This document shows positions 1 to 9,357 of a stretch of DNA of 64,000 nt, piece after piece; position 1 is the first letter of the stretch; each line of letters opens with the position of its first letter. The stretch is taken from positions 496,001 to 560,000 of the forward strand of contig NZ_JACHMY010000001.1 in the NCBI RefSeq assembly GCF_014205135.1, given 5' to 3'. A program made the position numbers and the translations under genes. Source of the DNA: Kribbella italica. GTDB lineage: Bacteria > Actinomycetota > Actinomycetes > Propionibacteriales > Kribbellaceae. The notes below the pieces were generated by a model, which was given only the letters and a program-made list of their open reading frames with translations, made no database searches and had not been told where the DNA came from.

Positions 1-1
1 G

Positions 2-1057
2 AAGAACAAGGACGCCGACGAGGTCAAGCTCGACGAGATCGCCTGCCCGAACTGCGGGAACAAGGCCACCTTCACCGAGCCGCGGATGTTCAACGGGCTG
101 TTGAAGACCTACCTCGGCCCGGTCGAGTCCGAGGAGGGGCTGCACTACCTGCGCCCGGAGACCGCCCAGGGCATCTTCGTCAACTTCGCGAACGTGATGG
201 GTACGGCGCGCAAGAAGCCGCCGTTCGGCATCGCCCAGGTGGGCAAGAGCTTCCGCAACGAGATCACCCCGGGCAACTTCATCTTCCGGACCCGGGAGTT
301 CGAGCAGATGGAGATGGAGTTCTTCGTCGCGCCGGGCTCGGACGAGGACTGGCACGAGTACTGGCTGAAGGCCCGCTGGGACTGGTACATCGGGCTCGGG
401 CTCAACCCGGACAACATGCGCTTCTACGAGCACCCGAAGGAGAAGCTCAGCCACTACAGCAAGCGCACGGTCGACATCGAGTACAAGTTCAACTTCGGCG
501 GCAAGGACTTCGACGAGCTCGAGGGCATCGCGAACCGGTTCGACTACGACCTGACCACGCACTCCAAGCACTCCGGCGCCGACCTGTCGTACTTCGACCA
601 GGAGAAGGGCGAGCGCTGGACGCCGTACGTGATCGAGCCGGCCGCCGGCCTGACCCGCAACGTGCTGGCCTTCCTGCTCGACGCCTACACCGAGGACGAG
701 GCGCCGAACGCCAAGGGCGGCGTCGACAAGCGGACCGTGCTGCGCTTCGACCCGCGACTCGCGCCGGTCAAGGCGGCCGTGCTGCCGCTGTCGCGCAACG
801 CCGATCTGTCCCCGAAGGCCAAGGACCTGGCCGCCGAGCTGCGCCAGGCCTGGAACGTCGACTTCGACGACGCCGGGGCGATCGGCCGCCGCTACCGCCG
901 CCAGGACGAGATCGGGACGCCGTACTGCATCACCGTCGACTTCGACACCCTCGAGGACCACGCGGTGACGATCCGGGAGCGCGACTCGATGAAGCAGGAG
1001 CGCGTCGCCCTGACCGAGGTGACCGGGTACCTGGCCCAGCGCCTGGTGGGTTGCTGA
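2..1057 (+). CDS. glyS: glycine--tRNA ligase, 3' part (5' end outside window)
   Basis: Charges tRNA-Gly with glycine in the cytoplasm. It is a class II synthetase of the single-chain dimeric type found in actinobacteria. The reading frame is open from base 2, with no start codon in the window, so 351 residues are visible of a family usually about 460 long. It begins in a zinc-ribbon-like CPNCGNK stretch. It then shows [10 protein letters not shown], the motif 2 loop ([25 protein letters not shown]) and a motif 3 region near [14 protein letters not shown]. The anticodon-binding domain fills the last ~110 residues, including [20 protein letters not shown]. The stop is 2 bases before the next ATG, so cotranscription with the lipoprotein gene is likely. 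Confidence 0.97.
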   Translation, partial: KNKDADEVKLDEIACPNCGNKATFTEPRMFNGLLKTYLGPVESEEGLHYLRPETAQGIFVNFANVMGTARKKPPFGIAQVGKSFRNEITPGNFIFRTREFEQMEMEFFVAPGSDEDWHEYWLKARWDWYIGLGLNPDNMRFYEHPKEKLSHYSKRTVDIEYKFNFGGKDFDELEGIANRFDYDLTTHSKHSGADLSYFDQEKGERWTPYVIEPAAGLTRNVLAFLLDAYTEDEAPNAKGGVDKRTVLRFDPRLAPVKAAVLPLSRNADLSPKAKDLAAELRQAWNVDFDDAGAIGRRYRRQDEIGTPYCITVDFDTLEDHAVTIRERDSMKQERVALTEVTGYLAQRLVGC

Positions 1058-1059
1058 CC

Positions 1060-1770
1060 ATGCCCTTCCGTACGACGTCCGCCCGTACGACGGGTGCCCG
1101 CGCGCTGGCCGTCGGCGCGGCCGCCGTCCTGCTGCTGGCCGGTTGCTCCGACGACCCGACGCCGGACGCCGGGAGCACCCCGCCGCCGTCCGCGCCCTCC
1201 TCCGGTCCGACCAGCGCGCCGATCCCGACCGCTTCCACGCCGTCGCTGACCCCGTTGCCGACGCCGTCACTGAGCCCATTGCCGACTCCGTCGGAGGCGT
1301 GGCCGACGCCGAAAGTGACCGGTACGCCGGATGCCGACGCCCCGCTGGCGAACCGGATCCGCTTCGCGATCGCCAAGCAGGTCCAGGTCGCGGCCGGCCG
1401 CGCCGCGAGCACCAAGGTGACCTGCCCGGGCATCGACGACGCCGACCAGCCGGGCGCCCACGCGCTCACCTGCACGGTGAACTACGCGGGCAAGACCTTC
1501 ACCGGTCGGCTCACCGTCGACGCCAAGCAGTACAGCGCGACGTACAAGTTCACCTCCGAGTCGGTGGCGATCGTGAAGCCGAAGGTCGTCGACGCGGTGC
1601 AGCGGGCGGCGTCGGGCGCCGCGAAGGTGACCTGCACAATGGAGGACGTGACCGTCGTCAAGCACACCGCGCAGGGCATCGCCTGTGACGTGACCACCGT
1701 GGAGAACGCTGTCCAGCCGTACCGCGCGCAGATCTCGGGGAACGGCCAGGTCCTGGTGGCCAAGGCGTAA
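1060..1770 (+). CDS. lipoprotein with two DUF4333-like domains
   Basis: A 236-aa probable lipoprotein. A basic N-terminus precedes a hydrophobic stretch ending in the lipobox LLLAGC, so Cys is predicted to be lipidated after signal peptidase II cleavage. A Pro/Thr/Ser-rich spacer (repeated TPSLTPLPTPS) leads to two similar ~60-residue segments. Each has a pair of cysteines in a V(T)C...LTC / IAC pattern, which is typical of DUF4333-type small secreted domains. ATG at 1060 with GGTGGG 9 bases upstream is preferred over an in-frame TTG at 1051 that overlaps the glyS stop. Function unknown; it lies between glyS and dusB in one apparent operon. Confidence 0.8.
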   Translation: MPFRTTSARTTGARALAVGAAAVLLLAGCSDDPTPDAGSTPPPSAPSSGPTSAPIPTASTPSLTPLPTPSLSPLPTPSEAWPTPKVTGTPDADAPLANRIRFAIAKQVQVAAGRAASTKVTCPGIDDADQPGAHALTCTVNYAGKTFTGRLTVDAKQYSATYKFTSESVAIVKPKVVDAVQRAASGAAKVTCTMEDVTVVKHTAQGIACDVTTVENAVQPYRAQISGNGQVLVAKA

Positions 1771-1773
1771 CTG

Positions 1774-2895
1774 ATGCTCAAGCTCGGCAACCTCACCATC
1801 GACACCCCCGTCGTGCTCGCGCCGATGGCCGGGATCACCAACGCGGCGTACCGGCGGCTCTGCGCGGAGCAGGGCGCCGGACTGTACGTGTGCGAGATGA
1901 TCACGTCCCGCGGCATCGTCGAGGGGGACCAGAAGTCGCTCGACATGCTGACCTTCGACGAGCGCGAGACGGTGCGTTCGGTGCAGCTGTACGGCGTTGA
2001 CCCGGTGTACGTCGGGCGCGCGGTCGAGCTGCTGTGCTCGGAGTACGGCGTCGCGCATGTCGACCTCAACTTCGGGTGCCCGGTGCCGAAGGTGACCCGC
2101 AAGGGCGGCGGCGCCGCGCTGCCGTGGAAGCGGAACCTGCTCGGCGCGATCCTGCAGTCGGCGGTGAAGGCGGCCGCGCCGTACGACGTACCGGTGACGA
2201 TGAAGACCCGGATCGGGATCGACTCCGCGCACCAGACCTACCTGGACGCCGGCCGGATCGCCGAGGAGTCGGGCGCGGCCGCGATCGGGCTGCACGGGCG
2301 GACGGCGGCGCAGGCGTACTCGGGCCAGGCCGACTGGACGAAGATCGCCGAACTGGTCGAGCACGTGAAGATCCCCGTGCTCGGCAACGGCGACATCTGG
2401 GAAGCCTCCGACGCGCTGCGCATGGTCGACGAGACCGGATGCGCCGGAGTGATCGTCGGTCGTGGGTGCCTGGGCCGCCCCTGGCTCTTCCGCGACCTGG
2501 CCGTTGCCTTTGCCGGTGGAGAGGCGCTCAACCTGCCGGTGCTCGGCGAGGTCGCCACGGTCATGCGCCGCCACGGTGAGCTGCTCGCGGGGCTGATGGG
2601 GGAGCAGCGCGGGCTGCACGACTTCCGCAAGCACGTCCCGTGGTACCTGAAAGGCTTCCCCGCCGGCGGCGAGCTCCGCGCCGCCCTGGGCATGGTCGAC
2701 TCGCTGGCCCGCCTCGACGAACTCCTCACCCAGCTCGACCCGACGGCGCCTTTCCCCGTCGCCGAGCTGGGCGCCCCCCGAGGCCGCCAGGGTTCCCCCC
2801 GGGACCACGTCGTGCTCCCGCACGGCTGGCTCGACGACACCGACGGCCTCAACACCGACCTCGCCGACGCCGAGATCGGAGTGTCCGGCGGCTGA
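1774..2895 (+). CDS. dusB: tRNA-dihydrouridine synthase (DusB type)
   Basis: An FMN enzyme that reduces specific uridines in tRNA D-loops to dihydrouridine. The 373-aa protein is a TIM barrel. It has the family start APMAGITNAAYRRLC, the DLNFGCPVPKV motif with the catalytic Cys, GGGAALPWKRN, the substrate/FMN motifs MKTRIGID and GLHGRTAAQAYSG, and a phosphate-binding PVLGNGDIW...VGRGCLGRPW. A C-terminal helical tRNA-recognition part follows. The start is 3 bases after the lipoprotein stop, so it should be cotranscribed with glyS. Length and motifs are normal. Confidence 0.95.
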   Translation: MLKLGNLTIDTPVVLAPMAGITNAAYRRLCAEQGAGLYVCEMITSRGIVEGDQKSLDMLTFDERETVRSVQLYGVDPVYVGRAVELLCSEYGVAHVDLNFGCPVPKVTRKGGGAALPWKRNLLGAILQSAVKAAAPYDVPVTMKTRIGIDSAHQTYLDAGRIAEESGAAAIGLHGRTAAQAYSGQADWTKIAELVEHVKIPVLGNGDIWEASDALRMVDETGCAGVIVGRGCLGRPWLFRDLAVAFAGGEALNLPVLGEVATVMRRHGELLAGLMGEQRGLHDFRKHVPWYLKGFPAGGELRAALGMVDSLARLDELLTQLDPTAPFPVAELGAPRGRQGSPRDHVVLPHGWLDDTDGLNTDLADAEIGVSGG

Positions 2896-2903
2896 TCGGG
2901 CTG

Positions 2904-3066
2904 CCGATCACCTCAAGATGCACTTCTAGACAAACTTGACTAGACGCTCCTCCTCGTGCACTCTGGCTAAGTAGCCAAACTTGACTAGTCTCTACCAATC
3001 CGTTCGCAAACACGGGAGAAGGAATCGAACCCATGGGAAAGCTTGCGATCGAGACGAGAGGGTTGA
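2904..3066 (+). repeat. 163-bp direct repeat, copy 1 (leader and first codons of padR)
   Basis: Nearly the same sequence recurs at 3649-3811. This copy begins with a fragment that matches the last codons of padR (read as DHLKM plus two residues and a stop). It then holds two operator-like inverted repeats, the ribosome-binding stretch GAGAAGGAATCG and codons 1-11 ([11 protein letters not shown]). The second copy supplies the same leader and the same 11 codons to the ABC ATPase gene. The padR coding sequence is therefore bounded by direct repeats. Confidence 0.9.
2927..2987. promoter_or_regulatory. paired PadR-type operators upstream of padR
   Basis: Two 16-bp inverted repeats of the form TAGnCAA-AC-TTGACTA lie at 2927-2942 and 2972-2987, centres 45 bp apart. 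Each has one mismatch to the perfect version found before the ABC gene. TTGACT inside each right arm could serve as a -35 element, but I see no convincing -10. Binding by the adjacent PadR protein is inference. Confidence 0.7.
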
Positions 3067-3674
3067 GCGGAGGTGGGCGCACGTCGGCGACGAAGCTTCT
3101 GGTACTCGGTGTCGTGCACCTCTCCGGCGGCGCGCATGGCTACCAGGTGCGGTCCGAACTGCAGAGCTGGGGTGCGGAGATTTGGGCCAAGATCAAGCCC
3201 GGCTCGGTTTATCACGCGCTGAAAAAGGCGGCGGCTGATGGCCTCCTCACCGAACACGCCGAGCCGGGCAACTCCGGGCCGGAGCGCGTTTTGTACCGCG
3301 CGACAGCTCGGGGACGTGACGAGATAGTCGAACTGGTCCGCGACGGTCTGCGGCGCACCCATGACCCCACCATGCTCGACGCGGCCATCGCCATGTTGCC
3401 CATGCTGACCAGGACAGATGCCATCGCGGACGTCAACGAGCGGGTCGCGCGCCTGGAAGCGGAGCTCGTAGGGCAGGCCAAGGGGTGGGAGAACCCGAAC
3501 CCCGACATTCCCGAACACGTCCGCGATCAGGCCGAACTGTGGGCGGGACACGCACGCACCGAACTGGAGTGGGCGAAGAACCTGAGCAAACGACTGTCTG
3601 AGGGCGCCTACACCATGGCCGATGATCCGGGTTCGTGGCGAACGGTCCCCGATCACCTCAAGATGCGCACCTAA
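3033..3674 (+). CDS. PadR family transcriptional regulator
   Basis: A 213-aa winged-helix repressor of the PadR family, expected to control the adjacent efflux genes. The PadR core starts near residue 18 (ATKLLVLGVVHLSGGAHGYQVRSEL...KPGSVYHALKKAAADGLL). A typical C-terminal helical dimerisation domain of ~100 residues follows. Its first 11 residues ([11 protein letters not shown]) are identical to the start of the downstream ABC ATPase and do not belong to the PadR fold; they come from the duplicated leader. GAGAAGGAATCG precedes ATG 3033. Paired operators upstream suggest autoregulation. The inducer is unknown. Confidence 0.88.
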   Translation: MGKLAIETRGLSGGGRTSATKLLVLGVVHLSGGAHGYQVRSELQSWGAEIWAKIKPGSVYHALKKAAADGLLTEHAEPGNSGPERVLYRATARGRDEIVELVRDGLRRTHDPTMLDAAIAMLPMLTRTDAIADVNERVARLEAELVGQAKGWENPNPDIPEHVRDQAELWAGHARTELEWAKNLSKRLSEGAYTMADDPGSWRTVPDHLKMRT

Positions 3675-3811
3675 TCAACCTTGACTAGCTGTTTCTTCCT
3701 CGTCTGCTCTGACCAAGTAGTCAAACTTGACTAGCTCACCAATCCGTTCGCAACCGCCGAGAGAAGGAATCGAACCCATGGGAAAGCTCGCGATCGAGAC
3801 GAGAGGGTTGA
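3649..3811 (+). repeat. 163-bp direct repeat, copy 2 (padR tail, operators, leader of ABC gene)
   Basis: Second copy of the repeat at 2904. It covers the last codons and stop of padR, a second operator pair, the Shine-Dalgarno region and the first codons of the ABC ATPase gene. Differences are scattered single bases, so the duplication is not brand new. Confidence 0.9.
3672..3733. promoter_or_regulatory. paired PadR-type operators upstream of the ABC exporter genes
   Basis: The inverted repeat at 3718-3733 is perfect: TAGTCAA-AC-TTGACTA. A second copy with one mismatch and a CC spacer lies at 3672-3687, centres 46 bp apart. The arrangement matches the pair before padR. Control of the exporter genes by PadR is inferred from position. 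Confidence 0.75.
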
Positions 3812-4743
3812 AGAAGAGCTTCGGCACGACCCACGCGGTCGCCGGTGTGGACCTGGCCGTGAGCGCCGGGGGCGTGTACGGCGTGCTCGGTCCGAACGGG
3901 GCGGGCAAGACCACCACGATCCGCATGCTGGCCACGCTCCTGCGCCCCGACGCCGGAGAGGCGCAAGTGCTCGGCTACGACGTCGTGCGTGACGCCCGGG
4001 CGGTGCGGAGCAGGGTGGGCCTCACCGGGCAGTTCGCGTCGGTCGACGAAGACCTCACCGGGGTGGAGAACCTGTTGCTGCTCGCCAGGCTGCTCGGCTA
4101 CTCACGCCGCCGAGGCAGGGAGCGGGCGGCCGACCTGCTCGACGCGTTCGGTCTTGCCGAGGCGGCCGACCGGCAGGTGAAGAAGTACTCCGGCGGGATG
4201 CGCCGGCGCATCGACATCGCGGCGAGCCTGGTCGTCACCCCCGAACTGATCTTCCTCGACGAGCCCACGACCGGGCTCGACCCGCGCAGCAGGAACCAGG
4301 TCTGGGAGATCGTCAGGGGCATGGTCGCCGAAGGCACCACCGTGGTGCTGACCACGCAGTACCTCGACGAGGCCGACCAACTGGCCGACCGGATAGCGGT
4401 GATCGACCACGGGAAGGTCATCGCCGAGGGCACGAGCGGCCAGCTCAAGGCATCGGTCGGCGTCGGCTCGCTGCACGTACGGCTACGTGCGCCCGAGCAG
4501 CGGGCCGACGCCGCGCGGGTCCTCGCCGGTGTCCTCGAGGTGCCGGCTGAGCCGTCCGCTGACCCGGCCGCGCTGTCCGCGCGGATCTCCGACCCCGAGC
4601 GGGTCGCCCGGTCCCTGACCGAGCTGTCCCGCAGCGGCATCGACGTCACCGAGTTCGCGCTCGGTCAGCCGAGCCTGGACGAGGTGTTCCTCACCCTGAC
4701 CGGACACGCCGCCGAGGAGACACCCGAGGAGGATGCCGCATGA
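3778..4743 (+). CDS. DrrA-type ABC transporter ATP-binding protein
   Basis: Cytoplasmic ATPase subunit of a two-component ABC exporter of the daunorubicin-resistance (DrrA) group. The 321-aa protein has Walker [10 protein letters not shown], the signature [10 protein letters not shown], Walker [14 protein letters not shown] and an H-loop replaced by Gln ([10 protein letters not shown]), which is usual in this group. The DrrA-type C-terminal tail ends with [15 protein letters not shown]. The start at 3778 has AGAAGGA upstream. It overlaps the permease start by 4 bases (ATGA), so the two are translationally coupled. Substrate unknown; PadR control suggests a toxic hydrophobic compound. Confidence 0.93.
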   Translation: MGKLAIETRGLKKSFGTTHAVAGVDLAVSAGGVYGVLGPNGAGKTTTIRMLATLLRPDAGEAQVLGYDVVRDARAVRSRVGLTGQFASVDEDLTGVENLLLLARLLGYSRRRGRERAADLLDAFGLAEAADRQVKKYSGGMRRRIDIAASLVVTPELIFLDEPTTGLDPRSRNQVWEIVRGMVAEGTTVVLTTQYLDEADQLADRIAVIDHGKVIAEGTSGQLKASVGVGSLHVRLRAPEQRADAARVLAGVLEVPAEPSADPAALSARISDPERVARSLTELSRSGIDVTEFALGQPSLDEVFLTLTGHAAEETPEEDAA

Positions 4744-5585
4744 CCGCCACGTCCGCGGAGCAGGGGTCGGCGCCGGTCACTGAGGACGCGCTGCGCAGCG
4801 TGCTGTTGGCCGGTGAGCGGCGGTCTCGCCCCGGCCCGGTGCGCACCTCGTTGACATTCGGCTGGCGCGCTCTGCTGAAGATCAAGCACGTCCCGGAGCA
4901 GCTCGTCGACGTGACCATGTTCCCGATCATGTTCACACTGATGTTCACCTACCTGTTCGGTGGCGCGCTCGCCGGGTCGACTCAGGAGTACCTGCAGTTC
5001 CTGCTGCCCGGGATCCTGGTGCAGGCGAACGTCATGATCACCATGAACACCGGCATAACGCTGAACACCGACATCCAGAAGGGGGTGTTCGACAGGTTCA
5101 GGTCACTTCCGGTGTGGCGACCGTCGCCGCTGGTCGGCGCCCTGCTCGGCGATGTGATGCGCTACTCGATCGGGTCGGCGATCGTGATCACGCTCGGACT
5201 GGTCCTAGGGTTCCGGCCGGAGGGTGGCGCCGTCGGCGTGGTGCTCTCGGTGGTGCTGCTGCTGGTGTTCTCGTTCTGCCTGTCGTGGCTGTGGACGATG
5301 CTCAGCCTGATCCTGCGCACGCCGAACTCGGTGGCGGGGGTCAGCATGATGGTGATGTTCCCGCTGACGTTCGTGAGCAACATCTTCGTGGACCCGAAGA
5401 CGATGCCCGGGTGGATGCAGGCGGTCGTCGAGGTCAACCCGATCACCCACCTGGCGACCGCGGTACGCGGCCTGATGCACGGCTCGGTGCCCGCCGGGGA
5501 AATCGGCTGGGTGCTCGTCTCGTCAGCGCTGCTCGTCGCGGTCTTCGGTCCCATCACCATGGTCCTCTACCGCAACAAGAAGTAA
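4740..5585 (+). CDS. ABC-2 type permease (DrrB family)
   Basis: Membrane subunit pairing with the upstream ATPase. The 281-aa protein has a cytoplasmic N-terminus of ~45 residues, then about six hydrophobic segments and the ABC-2 family pattern ([37 protein letters not shown]). The coupling-helix region before the first membrane span is conserved in DrrB proteins. The ATGA overlap with the ATPase gene fixes the start. Together they should form a homodimeric or 2+2 drug exporter. Confidence 0.92.
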   Translation: MTATSAEQGSAPVTEDALRSVLLAGERRSRPGPVRTSLTFGWRALLKIKHVPEQLVDVTMFPIMFTLMFTYLFGGALAGSTQEYLQFLLPGILVQANVMITMNTGITLNTDIQKGVFDRFRSLPVWRPSPLVGALLGDVMRYSIGSAIVITLGLVLGFRPEGGAVGVVLSVVLLLVFSFCLSWLWTMLSLILRTPNSVAGVSMMVMFPLTFVSNIFVDPKTMPGWMQAVVEVNPITHLATAVRGLMHGSVPAGEIGWVLVSSALLVAVFGPITMVLYRNKK

Positions 5586-5688
5586 ATGCCGCTCCCGCGA
5601 GCACTTGGTCGAAATCAACTCCGACAACCCGGCCCACTCGGCCAACGCCAGCACCGCTACCAGGCCCGGACACGACAAGGAGAGCCGA

Positions 5689-6111
5689 ATGAGCACCATC
5701 CCCAAGAACAACTCGGAAACCGTTGCGCACACGCCCGGGCGGGCGAGCAGCATCGGGGTCTGGATCCTGCACGTCGTGCTGGCGGCGATAATCGCCGGCG
5801 GCGGAATCTCGAAGCTCGCCGGCGACCCGGTCATGGTGGACATGTTCGCCGACATCGGGGCTGGCCAGTGGCTCCGGTACCTGGTCGGAGCGCTGGAGGT
5901 CGCGGGAGGGGTTGGACTTCTGATCCCGGCTCTGGCGGGCCTGGCCAGTCTCGGGTTGGCGGCATTGCTGACCGGTGCTGTCATCACCGATCAGTTCGTG
6001 CTCGAGCAGAGCCCTTGGCTGCCGCTCGCCTTACTCGTCGTGGCGGCCGTGATCGCAAGGACGCGGTGGTCGCGCACCGAGGCCGTCGTCGGCACGCTGC
6101 TCAGGCGCTGA
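5689..6111 (+). CDS. DoxX family membrane protein
   Basis: A 140-aa membrane protein with four predicted hydrophobic helices (WILHVVLAAIIAGGG, YLVGALEVAGGVGLLIP, LGLAALLTGAVI, LPLALLVVAAVI). The SKLAGDPVMV stretch near helix 1 is typical of DoxX-like proteins. The start is set by AAGGAGAG 6 bases before ATG 5689, although the frame is open further upstream. It is third after the exporter genes with a 103-base gap. The biochemical role of most DoxX proteins is not settled; accompanying a resistance operon is common. Confidence 0.8.
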   Translation: MSTIPKNNSETVAHTPGRASSIGVWILHVVLAAIIAGGGISKLAGDPVMVDMFADIGAGQWLRYLVGALEVAGGVGLLIPALAGLASLGLAALLTGAVITDQFVLEQSPWLPLALLVVAAVIARTRWSRTEAVVGTLLRR

Positions 6112-6138
6112 GACAAACCTCTCGAACGGAGATGTGAG

Positions 6139-6972
6139 ATGAACGAGATGGCCTTTCGCGTGACATCAAACGATGGCACCACCATCGCCTACGACCGGAA
6201 GGGAAGCGGTCCGGCCGTCATTCTGGTGGGCGGAGCACTCGACGAGGGGGTGGAGAACGCTCCCTTGGCGCCGGCTCTCGCCGAGCACTTCACGGTCTAC
6301 AACTATGCCCGTCGGGGACGCGGCGCGAGCGGCTTCACCGAGCCGTACGCCGTGGAGAGGGAGATCGAGGACCTGGATGCGTTGATCGCGGAGGCGGGCG
6401 GCTCGGCACACCTGTTCGGGGCGTCCTCTGGTGGCGCGCTGGCGCTGGAAGCGGCCGCGGCCGGGTCAGCCATCGACACGATCGCCGTGTGGGAGGTGCC
6501 CTACGCGGTCGGGGACGACATCCGCCAGCGATTCGAGGAGTACGTCGCGGACACCCGACGCGCCTTCGACGCCGGGCGAGACGAGGAGGTTCTCGAACTG
6601 TTCATGCGCTTGAGCGGCGCCTCCGACGACAACATCGCGGCCAGGAAAGCGGCAGGCAAGCAGACGGCGCATTGGGCGCATTCGGTCGCCCTCGCGCCCA
6701 CGCTGGTCCACGACAGCGTCTTCCTCAATCGCTACCAATTGCCGGCCGATCGACTGGCAACGGTCACCCAACCGGTCCTGGTCACCACCGGAGGACCGAT
6801 CACGGTCCCCTATATGGCAGGCCTGCCCTCGGATTTCTTCGACCGCGCAGCCGACGAGCTTGCAGACCAATTACCCCACGCTCTACGGGAGACCCTCGAG
6901 GGGCCGGATCACGTCGTCGACCCACAGACCGTCGGCCCGCTGTTGCTACGGTTCTTCAGCAGCGAACACTGA
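6139..6972 (+). CDS. alpha/beta hydrolase
   Basis: A 277-aa alpha/beta-hydrolase. The oxyanion region is around VILVGGALDEG, an NYARRGRGASG stretch follows, and the nucleophile elbow is GASSGG. The last ~20 residues contain a candidate catalytic His (EGPDHVVDP). GGAGATG precedes ATG 6139, 27 bases after the DoxX stop, so it closes the PadR operon. Similar proteins often hydrolyse small esters or lactones; the substrate here is unknown. Confidence 0.85.
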   Translation: MNEMAFRVTSNDGTTIAYDRKGSGPAVILVGGALDEGVENAPLAPALAEHFTVYNYARRGRGASGFTEPYAVEREIEDLDALIAEAGGSAHLFGASSGGALALEAAAAGSAIDTIAVWEVPYAVGDDIRQRFEEYVADTRRAFDAGRDEEVLELFMRLSGASDDNIAARKAAGKQTAHWAHSVALAPTLVHDSVFLNRYQLPADRLATVTQPVLVTTGGPITVPYMAGLPSDFFDRAADELADQLPHALRETLEGPDHVVDPQTVGPLLLRFFSSEH

Positions 6973-7126
6973 GGGCACAGGCCTGATCCTGGGCGTGCTC
7001 GTCACCAACGTCTTCGTCACCACGCAAGGCCGGGCCGTCGTACTGACCTGGGCCTCAGTGGGACTCGACCTGGCCTACTCGCTGCTCATCGGCTCCGTCG
7101 GCCAGTCATTCCGGCCTGTGGTCGCA
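6973..7126 (+). other. gene-less remnant between efflux operon and IS21 remnant
   Basis: No start codon with a ribosome site is visible. One frame reads as a hydrophobic peptide (LILGVLVTNVFVTTQGRAVV and onward) that runs straight into IstA-like sequence. This looks like the tail or middle of a membrane-protein gene broken when the insertion element arrived, but I cannot name the family. Confidence 0.4.
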
Positions 7127-8744
7127 TGCGGTCACCGTTCCCGGCTGCAGCGCAAGCACGGCGTCGGCTTCCGAACCGTGACAGCGGCGGCTGGAATCTG
7201 CATGGCCGAAGGAGAGAAAGCAACCGCCCAAACGCGGCTCACGGCTTGACGCGTACCGAGTGGTGATCGACGACCGGCTGCGCTCGGACCTCGACGCGCC
7301 GCGGAAGCAGCGACACACGGCGAAGTGGATCATCGATCGACTGCTTGACGAACATGACGGGGCCGGGGTGGTGTCGTACTGGATGGTCCGCGAGTACGTC
7401 GCCACCCGACGCCGTGAGACTCGCGTCGAGGTCGGACGGGAACCTGCCAACGCGTTCATCCCGCAAGAGCACCTCCCGGGCCGCGAGGCCGAGGTTGACT
7501 TCGGCGACGTCGCCATCCGCCTGCGCGGCGAGCTCGTAACCTGCGCGCTGTTCAGCCTTCGGCTCTCCTACTCGGGCAAGGCCGTGCACAGGGTCAGTGC
7601 CTCGGCTGGGCAGGAAGCCTTCTTCGAGGGTCACGTCCACGCCTTCAACGTGCTCGGCGGGGTGCCGACCGGGAAGATCCGCTACGACAACCTCAAGGCC
7701 GCCGTCGCGAGCGTGATCGGGTTCTCCCGCCAGCGGGTCGAGGCCGACAGGTGGACCGCCGTCCGTTCCCACTACGGCATCGAAGCCTTCTAGTGCCAGC
7801 CCGGAATCCAAGGTGCGCACGAGAAGGGCGGCGTCAAGGGGCAGATCGGCTGGTTCCGACGCAACCACCTCGTCCCCATCCCAGAAGTCGACTCCCTCGC
7901 CGAGCTCAACGCTATGGCCGACGCCTGGGACGAAGCCGACGACGCCCGGCGGATCGGGTCCCGCGCCCGCACGGTCGGGGGACACTTCGCCACCGAGCAG
8001 CCACTCCTCGCGCCCCTTCCGACCGAGCCGTTCGAGACCGGCCGCGGGTTCACCCCGCGCGTGGACCGGTACGCCCAGGTCACGGTCCGGATGAGCAAGT
8101 ACTCCGTGCCCGCGCGCATGGTCGGCCGTCAAGCCCGGGTGCTCCTGAACGCCAGCGACCTGGTCGTGTTCGACGGCAGGACCGAGATCGCCCGCCACGA
8201 ACGGCTCATGACCAAGGGCTCGACCCGGGTCGACCTGGACCACTATCTCGAGGTCCTCCTCCGCAAACCGGGCGCGTTACCCGGTGCGAAAGCGCTGGAG
8301 CAGGCCAGGGCATCCGGGCGGTTCACGCCCGTTCACGACGCCTGGTGGGCCGCGGCCTGCAAGGCCCACGGTGACGCCGACGGCACCCGTGCCCTCATTG
8401 AGGTCCTGATGATGCACCGGCACCTTCCACACGACCACGTCGTCGCCGGACTCGCGACGGCGCTGCTTGCAGGCGCGCTCACCGCGGACGCTGTCGCGTT
8501 GGAAGCGCGCAAGTACAACGACACAGCAGATGGCGGAGCCGACGACACGACAGCGGACCACCAGTCCCTGATGAGCGGCGACAGGGCACGCGGAGAAGGC
8601 GAGATCCCTGCCGTGCGATCGCTGACCGAGCGCCGGCTCCGTGCCCACATCCCGGCCGACACTCGGCCGCTGCCGAGCGTGGAGAAGTACGACCAGCTGT
8701 TGGCCCACCGACGTGACACCCCGAACGAAGGAGCCGCACCGTGA
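7127..8744 (+). pseudogene. istA: istA transposase, frameshifted and with an in-frame amber codon
   Basis: IS21-family transposase (DDE recombinase, normally ~500-550 aa). The N-terminal HTH remnant (QRKHGVGFRTVTAA) is in one frame. One extra G near 7186-7190 shifts reading, and the protein continues as LESAWPKERKQPPKRGSRLD through the DDE core. At 7791-7793 TAG replaces the Tyr codon expected in the IstA motif GIEAF-Y-CQPGIQGAHEKGG. The same frame then runs on to 8744. Both lesions must be corrected to recover a full product, so the gene is dead. The stop overlaps the istB start, as in intact IS21 elements. Confidence 0.88.
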
Positions 8745-9339
8745 CCACCAAGCGCCGTGGAATGACCGAAGAAGCAGCCGACGCCGCGATCGACCAAGCG
8801 TGCCGGATGCTGCGAATGCCCACCATCCGCAACTCCTTCACCGACTACGCCGACCGGGCAGGGCGTGAGTAGATGTCTTACCGCGGGTTCCTCGCCGAAC
8901 TACTGCTTGCCGAGTGCGACGATCGCGCCCGACGCCGGTCCGAACGCCGGATCAAGGCCGCCAAGTTCCCCCGCGAGAAGTCCCTGCGGGCCTTCGGCTT
9001 CGACGCCAACCCCAACATCGATCCCGCCGTGATCCACACCCTCGCCAAGTGCGAATGGGTCCAGAAGGGACAGCCGCTGTGTCTGATCGGGGACTCCGGC
9101 ACCGGCAAGTCCCATCTGCTGATCGCACTCGGCACCGAGGCCGCCATGGCAGGCTACCGGGTCAAGGGCCTCGGTCGCGATCGCGTCCAATGAGTCCCTT
9201 CGGCGGCTGGACCAAGACCTTCACCGACCCCCGCCTGTGCGCAGCCATCGTCGGCCGACTCACCTTCGGCGGCACCATCCTCGAGACCGGCACCGACTCC
9301 TACAGTCTGGCCCAAGCCACAAAGCAGCGGACAACCTGA
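8741..9339 (+). pseudogene. istB: istB transposition ATPase, with amber, deletion and frameshift
   Basis: AAA+ helper ATPase of IS21 elements, normally ~250-260 aa. It starts at GTG 8741. An in-frame TAG at 8870-8872 stands where related proteins have Gln just before MSYRGFLAELLL. Walker A is present (LIGDSGTGKSHLL). After AGYRV the sequence jumps directly to VAIASNES, so roughly 70 residues including Walker B are missing. An extra C at about 9194 then shifts to the frame reading FGGWTKTFTDPRLCAAIV up to the stop at 9337-9339. Confidence 0.87.
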
Positions 9340-9357
9340 CACCCGTCGGGCGCGGAA

